A stretch of 11,761 bases of DNA from an uncultured bacterium (lineage in GTDB: Bacteria; Patescibacteriota; Minisyncoccia; Phycocordibacterales; CAWITU01): the NCBI GenBank assembly GCA_903958115.1, contig CAJBRS010000128.1, forward strand, positions 1-11,761, written 5' to 3'. Position numbers and translations under genes: made by a program. Under the pieces are notes generated by a model. That model was not told where the DNA came from. It worked only from the letters and a program-made list of their open reading frames with translations, and made no database searches. Positions 1-7,425 of the stretch are shown in pieces (position 1 is the stretch's first letter; each line of letters begins with the position of its first letter).

Positions 1-39
1 ACGGACTTTTTATAAAAAGGCAACTTATATCAAGTGTAT

Positions 40-72
40 AAAAAAGAGGGTTGGCGCATGGCGCCAACCCTC
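40..72 (-). terminator. Intrinsic terminator of purF
   Basis: A perfect 12-bp inverted repeat occupies 46-57 and 61-72 (arms GAGGGTTGGCGC and GCGCCAACCCTC) with a 3-base loop at 58-60. Read on the minus strand, the hairpin is followed at once by six T (complement of A40-A45). The purF stop codon lies 23 bases before it. The + strand has no T run after the hairpin, so it serves purF only. Confidence 0.92.
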
Positions 73-95
73 GACTGAGATTTCCTTAACACGAA

Positions 96-1508
96 TCATT
101 TGCCTAGACTGCCGACAGGATAGTCGCCTGTAAAACAGCTAGTGCAATGGCCATTACCTCCTATGGCTTTTACCAAGCCGGGGAGAGATAGAAACGTTAG
201 GCTATCGACGCCTAAAAATTTCACCATCTCCTCGTGGCTCATGTTGTGGGCTATGAGACCGAGTTCGTCCGGTGTGTCGATGCCGAAGTGGCAGGGGTGT
301 TTGATCATTGGGCTTGATAAGCCCATGTGGACTTCTCCAAGATCAGCCTCTCTTGCCATAGCAACGATTATTTTTGAGGTTGTTCCTCTCACCATGGAAT
401 CATCAATCAGCATGAAGCTTTCCCCTTTAAAAATGCGTCGAGGGTTGAATTTCATTCTGACTTTTTTCTCTCGGTTGATTTGGTCGGGAGCAATGAATGT
501 CCTTCCGACATAATGGTTACGGATGAAAAAAGTTTGGTATTTGACGCCAGACTCTTCGCTGAATCCGTAAGCTGCTGGTATTCCTGAGTCAGGCACCGAA
601 GCAGCATAATCGAGGTGGATGCCACCGGCTTGTATCACTTCTTTCGCAAGCTGTTGACCCATTTTAATTCGAACGGCATGAAAGTCTGTTTTACTGTCTA
701 TCAAACTGTCAGGCCGAGCGAAATAAATGTGTTCGAAAACGCATCCACTTATTGGCACTTTGCCTTTTTGTGGTAGATCGTCAACGGTGACGCCATCTTT
801 TGTTACAATGAGCATTTCTCCCGGGGCGACTTCATCAACGAACTTTGCACCTATGCTATCAAGGGCGCATGTTTCCGAAGAGAAGATTGTTGCTCCATTG
901 AGTTCTCCGTGTTTCAGAGGTCTAAAACCAAAAGGATCCCGAACACCGATCATCATGTCTTTCGTCATGATAATGAGCGAATAAGATCCTGTGATTTGAG
1001 ATAAGGCATCCTTCACCTTTTCGACAAGAGTGCTTTCCTTTGAAGCGGCGATGAGTTGGAGAATGACTTCTGTATCAACTGTCGATATGAATCCTTTGCC
1101 TTCGTCGAGAAGTCTTTTACGGATTGAATCTGAGTTGGTGAGATTACCATTGTGGGCTACAGCTAGGCCGCCGAAGGCAGTCTCTAGGAACAGAGGCTGG
1201 AGGTTGCGGTAAGCATCATCACTGGTGCTGTTATTACCGCTGGTCGAGTAACGGACATGGCCGATACCCAATGAACCTCGAAGGTCTTTTGTTTTTTCTG
1301 GTTGGAAAACATCACTGACAAGGCCGTGGCCACGGTGAGGGTGCGGGGTTTCTCCGTCAAAGGTGACGATCCCTGCGCCTTCTTGGCCTCGGTGTTGTAG
1401 TGCAAATAGACCGAGAGAAATAAGTTGGATAGTTTCTGGATGTCCGAAGACACCAAAAACACCACATTCTTCTCTGAGTCCATCGAAATCAAACGGAGTA
1501 GTATCCAT
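96..1508 (-). CDS. purF: Amidophosphoribosyltransferase (PurF)
   Basis: Glutamine PRPP amidotransferase, a cytosolic enzyme making 5-phosphoribosylamine from PRPP and glutamine, the first committed step of purine synthesis. The 470-residue length is normal. The N-terminal half is a class II (Ntn) glutaminase: the catalytic Cys is Cys15 in EECGVFGVFG, so a 14-residue propeptide must be removed, as in the Bacillus-type enzyme. The C-terminal half is a phosphoribosyltransferase with the PRPP loop LIDDSMVRGTTS (367-378). Cys256 (GCVFEHIYFARPDS), Cys406 (KHPCHFGID) and Cys455/Cys458 (HCTSCFTGDYP) match the four 4Fe-4S ligands of the Bacillus-type subclass. The ATG at 1506-1508 has no Shine-Dalgarno sequence, but it leaves a sensible propeptide. 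No other purine gene is in the window; the gene stands alone between its own promoter and terminator. Confidence 0.97.
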   Translation of the reverse strand: MDTTPFDFDGLREECGVFGVFGHPETIQLISLGLFALQHRGQEGAGIVTFDGETPHPHRGHGLVSDVFQPEKTKDLRGSLGIGHVRYSTSGNNSTSDDAYRNLQPLFLETAFGGLAVAHNGNLTNSDSIRKRLLDEGKGFISTVDTEVILQLIAASKESTLVEKVKDALSQITGSYSLIIMTKDMMIGVRDPFGFRPLKHGELNGATIFSSETCALDSIGAKFVDEVAPGEMLIVTKDGVTVDDLPQKGKVPISGCVFEHIYFARPDSLIDSKTDFHAVRIKMGQQLAKEVIQAGGIHLDYAASVPDSGIPAAYGFSEESGVKYQTFFIRNHYVGRTFIAPDQINREKKVRMKFNPRRIFKGESFMLIDDSMVRGTTSKIIVAMAREADLGEVHMGLSSPMIKHPCHFGIDTPDELGLIAHNMSHEEMVKFLGVDSLTFLSLPGLVKAIGGNGHCTSCFTGDYPVGSLGK

Positions 1509-1562
1509 AGGATTGTTTTGTTGTGAAGTTTCTATTTGGAGTAGCGGGGTGGTTTCAAATTG

Positions 1563-1592
1563 ATATTAGCATACGCTGTGGGTAATAAACAA
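1563..1592 (-). promoter_or_regulatory. Probable purF promoter
   Basis: On the minus strand a -35-like TTGTTT (complement of 1587-1592) lies 18 bases from TAATAT (complement of 1563-1568). TGC directly precedes TAATAT, giving an extended -10. Transcription would begin near 1556, leaving a leader of about 48 bases before purF. The -35 element is weak, so the call rests on the extended -10 and the position. Confidence 0.5.
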
Positions 1593-1605
1593 AGCCGGTG
1601 GTCTA

Positions 1606-1614
1606 TGCTATAAT
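1606..1614 (+). promoter_or_regulatory. Extended -10 promoter, nearly leaderless
   Basis: The sequence TGCTATAAT is a perfect extended -10 element with no convincing -35. The expected start of transcription, about seven bases after the hexamer, is near 1621. The ATG of the MBL-fold gene is at 1624, so the transcript would have almost no leader and no ribosome binding site. The same ten bases ATGCTATAAT occur at the gyrA promoter (3082-3091). Confidence 0.7.
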
Positions 1615-1623
1615 TTCCAAATC

Positions 1624-2259
1624 ATGATAATCACATACCACGGATTAGAATTCATTAAGTTACAAGTTGGAGAGACTGTTATTGGCATCAATTCTCCTTC
1701 GAAAGAATCAAAATACAAGAAAACTAGCTTTGGTGCAGATATTGCTCTAACTACACTCAATCACCCAGATTTTAATGGCGGGGCATCTCTTTCTAGGGGA
1801 GATCGTAATCCATTTGTAATTGAGGGTCCTGGCGAATATGAAATAGAAGGAACTTTTATAAAAGGATACGCCTCAGAATCAAAATACGACGGAAAAGATC
1901 GTATCAATACAATTTATTCTTTGTCCGTGGACGGAATGAATATTTGTTTCTTGGGAGCATTGAGTAATCCAGCTTTGAAAAGTGAGACCATCGAAGCTAT
2001 TGATGGAGTCGATATATTGTTTGTACCTATTGGAGGCGACGGCGTTCTTACGCCGGCTGAGGGTTACAAAATTGCTGTTCAACTAGAGCCAAAATTGATT
2101 ATCCCTATTCATTTTGAAGAGGATGGTAAAGAATTGAAGACCTTTTTGAAAGAGGGAGGAAGTGAGAAAATTGATCCTCAAGAAAAGTTGACCTTAAAGA
2201 AGAAAGATTTGGAAGGAAAAGAAGGGGAGATAGCTCTACTGGTATCTAGTAGTTCCTAG
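1624..2259 (+). CDS. MBL-fold protein lacking metal-binding residues
   Basis: The 211-residue protein resembles the Lactamase_B_3 / UlaG-like branch of the metallo-beta-lactamase fold, seen in the N-terminal ITYHGLEF, the central FVIEGPGEYEIEG (64-76), DGVDILFVPIGGDG (127-140) and KLIIPIHFEEDG (157-168). Active members have an HxHxDH metal motif after the second strand pair; here the same place reads TTLNHPDFNG (43-52). The usual HLGD-type segment reads FLGALSNP (109-116), without His or Asp. Only His163 of the expected ligands is evident. I infer that it is not a classical metal-dependent hydrolase and may be structural or bind a ligand. It heads a plus-strand cluster, and the next gene starts 12 bases after its stop. 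Fold confidence is good; the biochemical role is unknown. Confidence 0.8.
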   Translation: MIITYHGLEFIKLQVGETVIGINSPSKESKYKKTSFGADIALTTLNHPDFNGGASLSRGDRNPFVIEGPGEYEIEGTFIKGYASESKYDGKDRINTIYSLSVDGMNICFLGALSNPALKSETIEAIDGVDILFVPIGGDGVLTPAEGYKIAVQLEPKLIIPIHFEEDGKELKTFLKEGGSEKIDPQEKLTLKKKDLEGKEGEIALLVSSSS

Positions 2260-2271
2260 TTAATTAAATTT

Positions 2272-2550
2272 ATGATGGATTACATCGCTAAGCTTCAGGA
2301 AAAACCGGTTCACATTAGAAAAAGAATCCTTTTTCTAAGTACTTTTTCTATTACAGCGATTATTGCTGTGATTTGGTTTTCTTTTTCTTTTTTGGTCAAT
2401 TCAAATCCTGATAACAATAACGATGCAATAAGTATGGATGGCACTTCGACAGAAGTATCCTCTTTATCATCTTTGGGAAATATATTTTTAACTGTTAAAA
2501 ATGCTGTTGTGGCTGAAAAGCAGGTTTTACAATCTTCTCTTAAGTTTTAA
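2272..2550 (+). CDS. Small single-pass membrane protein
   Basis: I recognise no named family for this 92-residue protein. The N-terminus is basic and amphipathic (KLQEKPVHIRKRI, about 8-20). One strongly hydrophobic segment follows (about 21-43, rich in F, I, V), then a polar Asn/Ser/Asp-rich stretch (44-68) and a short C-terminal segment. Positive charges before the helix suggest a cytoplasmic N-terminus and a short outer tail. The gene starts 12 bases after the MBL-fold gene and ends 17 bases before the prepilin gene, so it is probably co-transcribed with both. Two ATGs in a row (2272 and 2275) make the start uncertain by one codon. No Shine-Dalgarno sequence precedes either. Confidence 0.75.
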   Translation: MMDYIAKLQEKPVHIRKRILFLSTFSITAIIAVIWFSFSFLVNSNPDNNNDAISMDGTSTEVSSLSSLGNIFLTVKNAVVAEKQVLQSSLKF

Positions 2551-2567
2551 ATTCAAAATTGATTATC

Positions 2568-3071
2568 ATGAAGATCAAAAGAAATAAAGGTTTTACTCTA
2601 ATAGAACTTTTGGTAGTCATATCGATTATTGGTTTTTTGGCTTCAATCGTGCTGGCAAGTTTGAATATTGCTAGATCTAAAGGTAGAGATGCACAAAGAT
2701 TGTCAGATTTGCATCAATTGCAGAATGCTCTTGAATTGTACAAGAATACGCATAACAGTTACCCTGTTTGTGTTTCGGGTAATGGTTGGTGTAGTGGTTG
2801 TGGAAACCCTCAATTTGGCGGAGCTCTTAATGTGCTGGTTAGTGAGGGATATATACAGAAAATACCGACCGACCCGACAAACAATCAGAATGGGTGCTAT
2901 ACATACGAGTACACGTCTGGGGCTTCTTCGGTATATGGAAACTGTGCTGGTAAAGATATAAGCCAGTACCCTTATGCGATTAGATTTGAACTAGAAAATA
3001 CAGTACTCAGTTTGCCGATGTTTTCTGAACAGAGAAATGGAGGGCATGAATATTGTATAATCATGCAATAG
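2568..3071 (+). CDS. Type IV prepilin-like / pseudopilin protein
   Basis: A 167-residue protein with a class III (prepilin) signal: the short basic leader MKIKRNKG, then FTLIELLVVISIIGF. Cleavage by prepilin peptidase would fall between Gly8 and Phe9, and Glu13 is the conserved Glu+5 of the mature pilin. The hydrophobic helix runs to about residue 33, followed by an amphipathic stretch with DAQRLSDLHQLQNALELY, common in PulG-like proteins, and a small globular part with SYPV and KIPTDPTNN. Six cysteines (68, 75, 78, 110, 126, 163) could form disulfides outside the cell. I chose the ATG at 2568; a TTG nine bases earlier would add three residues without improving the leader. No pilus motor or prepilin peptidase gene is nearby. 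It could be a minor pilin or a stand-alone surface protein. Confidence 0.88.
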   Translation: MKIKRNKGFTLIELLVVISIIGFLASIVLASLNIARSKGRDAQRLSDLHQLQNALELYKNTHNSYPVCVSGNGWCSGCGNPQFGGALNVLVSEGYIQKIPTDPTNNQNGCYTYEYTSGASSVYGNCAGKDISQYPYAIRFELENTVLSLPMFSEQRNGGHEYCIIMQ

Positions 3072-3082
3072 ATTATAAAAAA

Positions 3083-3091
3083 TGCTATAAT
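3083..3091 (+). promoter_or_regulatory. Extended -10 promoter of gyrA
   Basis: TGCTATAAT is a perfect extended -10 in the 44-base gap before gyrA, with no clear -35. The expected start of transcription is near 3098, giving a leader of about 18 A-rich bases without a Shine-Dalgarno sequence before the ATG at 3116. Confidence 0.7.
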
Positions 3092-3115
3092 CGGAAATCA
3101 AAATAAAAAATCAAA

Positions 3116-5581
3116 ATGGCAAAAAAGGTTGAAATAGAAGAAATAAAAACAGAAAACGAAGAAAATAGAGTAGTTTCTAGAAACTTGGTGACAGAAATGC
3201 GCACCTCTTTTATTGACTATGCTATGTCTGTTATCACAGACCGTGCATTGCCTGATGTGCGTGATGGTTTAAAGCCAGTACACCGACGCATTCTTTTCTC
3301 TATGAACGAGAAAGGACTTACATCATCAGCAAAATTTAAGAAGTCGGCTACGGTAGTTGGAGACGTGCTCGGAAGCTACCATCCCCATGGAGATGCATCT
3401 GTTTATGATGCTATGGTAAAAATGGCGCAAGATTTTAGCTATCGTTATCCTTTGGTGCTTGGTCAGGGTAACTTCGGATCAGTTGATGGTGATCCTCCAG
3501 CTGCATACCGATACACTGAAGCGAAAATGAGTAAAATCTCGAATGAGCTTTTACGTGATTTAGATAAAGAAACTGTTGATTTTCATCCTAACTATGACGG
3601 CACCAAAAAAGAGCCAGCTGTTTTGCCCGCAGCTGTACCGGCTATTCTTTTGAATGGTACTCTTGGTATTGCCGTTGGTATGGCCTCTAACATTCCTCCT
3701 CATAACCTCGGTGAGATTGTTGATGCTACTGTTCACTTGATCGATAACGAAGATGCGACCACAGAAGATCTGCTTGGTTTTGTGAAGGGTCCGGATTTTC
3801 CTACAGGTGGTGTGGCTTTTGGTCAGACCGATATTAATCATGCTTATGCTACTGGTAAGGGAGGTGTAGTGGTCCGAGGCGAGGCTGAGATTGTAGAAGA
3901 AAAAGCTGGTCACGAGCAGATCATTATCACGTCGATTCCATTTAGGGTTAACAAGGCTACTTTGATCGAGGCCATTGCTGATCTTGTCCGTGAAAAAAAG
4001 ATAGAAGGTATTAAAGGTCTTCGAGATGAATCATCGAAGGATGTTCGTATCGCTATAGATCTAAAGAGTGGTAGTCATCCTCAGAATGTTCTTAACTTTT
4101 TATACAAACATACTCAGCTTGAGGAAACATTTCATTACAACCTAGTGGCCCTTGTTGATGGGGTGCCTCAGACTCTTGCTCTGAAGACAATTCTCAGTGA
4201 ATTCGTTAAACATCGAAAGATTGTTATCAAGCGTCGCACCGAATTTGATTTAAGAAAAGCAGAGGAGCGAGAACATATCTTGATCGGCTTGAAAAAAGCA
4301 CTCGATCATATCGATGAAATTATTAAGCTGATTAAGAAATCAAAAGATACCGAAACAGCCAAACTAAATTTGATGAAAGAATTCCGTTTCTCTGAGAGAC
4401 AGGCTGTTGCGATCTTGGATATGCGTCTTCAGAAATTGGCTGGACTTGAAAGAAAGAAAATTGAAGATGAACTTGACGCCGTACAGCTATTTATTAAGGA
4501 ATTAAAGGATATTTTGGCTCACCCAAAGAAGATTTTGGAGATTATTAAGAAAGAATTGTTGGAGGTGAAAGAAAAGTATGCTGATGATCGACGTACAAAA
4601 ATTATAAAACATGGTGCAAAGAACTTTTCTATAGAGGACATTATTCCTGATGAGGAGAGTGTGCTCGTTTTAACAGCTGGAGGTTATATCAAGCGAACAA
4701 ATCCTGATGAGTACCGAAAACAAAAGCGTGGGGGTGTTGGAGTTGTTGATCTTGATACTAAGGAAGAAGATTTTATTACCACTTTCTTAACGGCTTCAAC
4801 TCATAACGATCTTTTATTCTTTACAGATAAGGGTAAGGCCTATCAAATTAAGATGTATGATGTTCCAGAGGGTAAGAGGGCTACTCGTGGAAAGTCTGTA
4901 ATGAATTTCTTGTCGCTTTCAAGTGAAGAGAAGATTACTTCTATTTTAGCAATGCCAAAAGAGATAAAAAAGACAACCCTTTCTCTTTTGATGGTGACGG
5001 CTAATGGTACTGGTAAGAAAGTAAAGGCTGAGAATTTTCATGACGTACGTAGAAGTGGTTTAATTGCCATCAGTCTTGATGAAGGGGATAAATTGATCTC
5101 TGCATCTTTTGTAGACAAGGGTGATGAGGTGGTCATTGCTACAACTAAAGGCCAGTCAATTCGTTTCAAAGAAAATGACATTCGTGAGATGGGCCGTACA
5201 GCTGGTGGAGTTCGCGCTATTAAAATTAGTAAAGGTGATACTATCATTGGTGCGGATGTTATTAAAAAAGGCCATGCGAATCCAGAAATTTTGGTTATCT
5301 CTGAACATGGCTATGGAAAAAAGACTCCTCTCAAGGAATACAAGACACAGAAGCGAGGTGGTTCTGGTATTAAGACCTCAAAAGTAACAAGTAAAACCGG
5401 TAATTTGATTGCTTCAAAAATTGTCACCGAAGAGATTGATGAGCTTGTCGCTATCTCAAAGAAGAGTCAGGTCATTCGTGTTGATCTAAAAGAAATTCCA
5501 TCTCTTGGCCGTCAGACTCAGGGTGTTCGTATTATGAAGTTGCGTGAAGGGGATAGCTTAGCGTCACTTATTTGTTTATAA
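3116..5581 (+). CDS. gyrA: DNA gyrase subunit A
   Basis: The 821-residue GyrA, the DNA-breaking and wrapping subunit that works with GyrB to add negative supercoils using ATP. The N-terminal domain has YAMSVI (35-40) and ALPDVRDGLKPVHRRIL (44-60). The catalytic pair is Arg132-Tyr133 in AAYRYTE; Tyr133 matches E. coli Tyr122. The coiled-coil tower is about 365-490. From about 512 the C-terminal six-bladed wrapping domain begins, with a GyrA-box-like QKRGGVG at 536-542, which favours GyrA over ParC. A second copy, QKRGGSG, is at 745-751. In the quinolone region the residue matching E. coli Ser83 is Ala94, while Asp98 (E. coli Asp87) is kept. The N-terminus is about ten residues longer than in E. 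coli and is Lys/Glu-rich. The next gene starts ten bases after the stop. Confidence 0.97.
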   Translation: MAKKVEIEEIKTENEENRVVSRNLVTEMRTSFIDYAMSVITDRALPDVRDGLKPVHRRILFSMNEKGLTSSAKFKKSATVVGDVLGSYHPHGDASVYDAMVKMAQDFSYRYPLVLGQGNFGSVDGDPPAAYRYTEAKMSKISNELLRDLDKETVDFHPNYDGTKKEPAVLPAAVPAILLNGTLGIAVGMASNIPPHNLGEIVDATVHLIDNEDATTEDLLGFVKGPDFPTGGVAFGQTDINHAYATGKGGVVVRGEAEIVEEKAGHEQIIITSIPFRVNKATLIEAIADLVREKKIEGIKGLRDESSKDVRIAIDLKSGSHPQNVLNFLYKHTQLEETFHYNLVALVDGVPQTLALKTILSEFVKHRKIVIKRRTEFDLRKAEEREHILIGLKKALDHIDEIIKLIKKSKDTETAKLNLMKEFRFSERQAVAILDMRLQKLAGLERKKIEDELDAVQLFIKELKDILAHPKKILEIIKKELLEVKEKYADDRRTKIIKHGAKNFSIEDIIPDEESVLVLTAGGYIKRTNPDEYRKQKRGGVGVVDLDTKEEDFITTFLTASTHNDLLFFTDKGKAYQIKMYDVPEGKRATRGKSVMNFLSLSSEEKITSILAMPKEIKKTTLSLLMVTANGTGKKVKAENFHDVRRSGLIAISLDEGDKLISASFVDKGDEVVIATTKGQSIRFKENDIREMGRTAGGVRAIKISKGDTIIGADVIKKGHANPEILVISEHGYGKKTPLKEYKTQKRGGSGIKTSKVTSKTGNLIASKIVTEEIDELVAISKKSQVIRVDLKEIPSLGRQTQGVRIMKLREGDSLASLICL

Positions 5582-5591
5582 TAGAGACAAC

Positions 5592-6116
5592 ATGTTTGTT
5601 AGTCCTAAAAAAATCACTGAACAATCTTTTGTTGATGTGAATATGAAGATAGCTGATGTTGGTTGTGGTACCGGCCACCACACTTTCGATTTAGCAGAGG
5701 CTGTCGGTCCTTCTGGAAGAGTTTATGCAATAGACGTTCAGGAAGACCTTTTAATGACTTTAAAGAGAGAGTCAGACAGAAGAAAACTCAATAATGTTAT
5801 TATTATTTTGGCTGATGCCGAGAAAAATACTGGTATCGAAAGTAACAGTCTAGACAGAGTCTTTTTCAGTAATAGTTTTTTTCAGTTTGAAGACAAAGAG
5901 GGAGCTGTCATGGAAGCAAAACGATTATTGAGGAGGGGAGGTAGAATAGTGGTGGTGGATTGGCTGAGTTCCTTCAATCATCTCGGTCCTCATCCAGATA
6001 ATGTTTTTGGAAAAGAAGCTGCTGTTAAACTTTTCTTAAAAAACGATTTTCAATTGGATAAAGAATTAACAGCTGTCGGTGATTATCATTACGGTCTCAT
6101 TTTTAAACATGACTAA
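5592..6116 (+). CDS. Class I SAM-dependent methyltransferase
   Basis: A 174-residue single-domain Rossmann-fold methyltransferase of the UbiE/Methyltransf_11/25 type. Motif I is IADVGCGTGHHT (20-31, glycine loop 24-28), the acidic residue at the end of strand 2 is Asp49 in VYAIDVQE, and the post-motif region is LDRVFFSNSFFQF (88-99) followed by RLLRRGGRIVVVDW (111-124). The sequence LGPHPDN (131-137) and the C-terminal GDYHYGLIF are family-like details. It is short because it lacks an added substrate domain, so the acceptor (small molecule, lipid, protein or RNA) cannot be told. It is probably transcribed with gyrA, ten bases upstream. Its stop overlaps the start of the next gene by eight bases (ATGACTAA at 6109-6116), which suggests translational coupling. 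The AGAG before the ATG is at most a weak ribosome site. Confidence 0.9.
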   Translation: MFVSPKKITEQSFVDVNMKIADVGCGTGHHTFDLAEAVGPSGRVYAIDVQEDLLMTLKRESDRRKLNNVIIILADAEKNTGIESNSLDRVFFSNSFFQFEDKEGAVMEAKRLLRRGGRIVVVDWLSSFNHLGPHPDNVFGKEAAVKLFLKNDFQLDKELTAVGDYHYGLIFKHD

Positions 6117-7425
6117 CTTTCAATATGCGCTTATTGGTATATTCATCTTCTTTATCTTAGCCGGTGTTGTTGTTTTTGCTAAATTCGGTGGAGTGGGGGG
6201 AAATAACGGCGCGAACGCTGGCGCAACGGTCACTATTTGGGGTACTTTGCCAAAAGACACAATGAATAATCTCATCAGAGATTTTGGTGTTAATGCTGTC
6301 TATAGGGAAGAAAGTGCTGGTTCTTTTGAGACGGATTTGGTTAATGCTTTGGCTGAAGGGAATGGTCCAGATATCGCCTTGATGCCACAAAGTTTGATTC
6401 TTTCGGAACAAAGCAAAATATATCCAATACCTACAGCCGTGTATCCTGTTAGTCAACTCCAAAGTACTTTTATCCAAGAAGGCGAAATGTTTAATACAAA
6501 GGACGGTATCCTTGGCATTCCTTTTGTAATTGATCCCTTGGTGATGTATTGGAATAGAGATCTATTTTCAAATGCTGGTATCGCTTTACCTCCAACTCAT
6601 TGGGATGATCTATATAATCTAGTCCCTCAGTTAACTGTCAAAGACCAGGATTCAACTATTCACCAGAGCACAGTTTCTCTTGGTGGTTATAGCAATGTGT
6701 CTCAGGCTAAGGATATTTTGTCGGCATTACTATTGCAGGTTGGCGATCCGATGGTTGCTCTAGACTATGATGGAAATTATTCATCAAAGTTGGCTGAGAG
6801 TCGAAACGGATTAGGGAAGTCTATAGCATCCGATGTCTTGGATTTTTACACAAGCTTCGCAGATCCACTTAAGACTCAGTATTCTTGGAACGATTCTTTA
6901 CCATCCTCAAAGAGTTATTTTTTGTCTGGTAATCTAGCTTTATATTTTGGTTTCGCTTCAGAATTGTCTGATTTACAAAACAAAAACCCAAATCTTAATT
7001 TTAGCGTGGCAACAATACCTCAGGCTCGAGATGTTTCAGTTAAAAGTACCTTTGGTAATCTACAAGCTTTAGTCATACTCAATAACTCAGCTCATAAGGC
7101 AGATGCTTTCAATGCTATTACTAAATTGACTTCGGCCGATGCTATCACTTCTCTTTCCGCTTCAACTCACTTACCTCCAGTTCGAAGAGATCTTTTAGCT
7201 AACAAGCCTTCTGATTCTGCAGCTTCTTCCTTCTACGATTCCGCTCTTCAAAGTAAGGGGTGGCTTGATCCAAGTTCTGGTGGAACGGATAGTATTTTTG
7301 GTACTATGGTACAATCAATAACAAGCGGTAAATCTGATTCTAACGACGCCGTGGCTTCCGCTTCAACACAGATCGGTGAATTATTGAGACCTTATAGAAA
7401 AAACACCAATGCAACAAGTAACTAA
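6109..7425 (+). CDS. Membrane-anchored extracellular solute-binding protein
   Basis: The 438-residue protein starts with an uncleaved hydrophobic helix (about 6-25), then a Gly/Asn-rich linker (27-39), then a periplasmic-binding-protein-like domain of the SBP_bac_1/8 (UgpB, COG1653) type. Family signs are VTIWGTL (41-47), a GPDIALMP segment (86-93) and GIPFVIDPLVMYWNRDLF (136-153) with PPTHWDDL (161-168). There is no lipobox Cys, so it is held by the helix and not by lipid. No ABC permease or ATPase is next to it; pilin-like genes follow instead. I chose the ATG at 6109, which overlaps the methyltransferase stop; an upstream GTG at 6079 would put ten residues before the helix. Its 3' end overlaps the next gene by 17 bases. 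It probably binds a sugar or similar solute, or has been recruited as a surface binding domain; the ligand is unknown. Confidence 0.85.
   Translation: MTNFQYALIGIFIFFILAGVVVFAKFGGVGGNNGANAGATVTIWGTLPKDTMNNLIRDFGVNAVYREESAGSFETDLVNALAEGNGPDIALMPQSLILSEQSKIYPIPTAVYPVSQLQSTFIQEGEMFNTKDGILGIPFVIDPLVMYWNRDLFSNAGIALPPTHWDDLYNLVPQLTVKDQDSTIHQSTVSLGGYSNVSQAKDILSALLLQVGDPMVALDYDGNYSSKLAESRNGLGKSIASDVLDFYTSFADPLKTQYSWNDSLPSSKSYFLSGNLALYFGFASELSDLQNKNPNLNFSVATIPQARDVSVKSTFGNLQALVILNNSAHKADAFNAITKLTSADAITSLSASTHLPPVRRDLLANKPSDSAASSFYDSALQSKGWLDPSSGGTDSIFGTMVQSITSGKSDSNDAVASASTQIGELLRPYRKNTNATSN

Noticed and set aside
6..19. 14-bp AT-rich palindrome CTTTTTATAAAAAG
   Set aside because: Too A/T-rich and too close to the window edge to tell from chance or from the tail of a neighbouring terminator.
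142..1563. Several open frames on the + strand opposite purF (142-513, 727-984, 1030-1212, 1363-1563)
   Set aside because: They are antisense to a confidently identified gene, show no family features and follow its codon pattern in mirror image.
3560..3913. A 117-codon minus-strand frame inside gyrA
   Set aside because: It is antisense to conserved gyrA sequence with no motif or start signal.
6079..6108. Upstream GTG start for the solute-binding protein
   Set aside because: It would add ten residues before the membrane helix and lengthen the overlap with the methyltransferase. The ATG at 6109 gives a normal anchor and an eight-base overlap.
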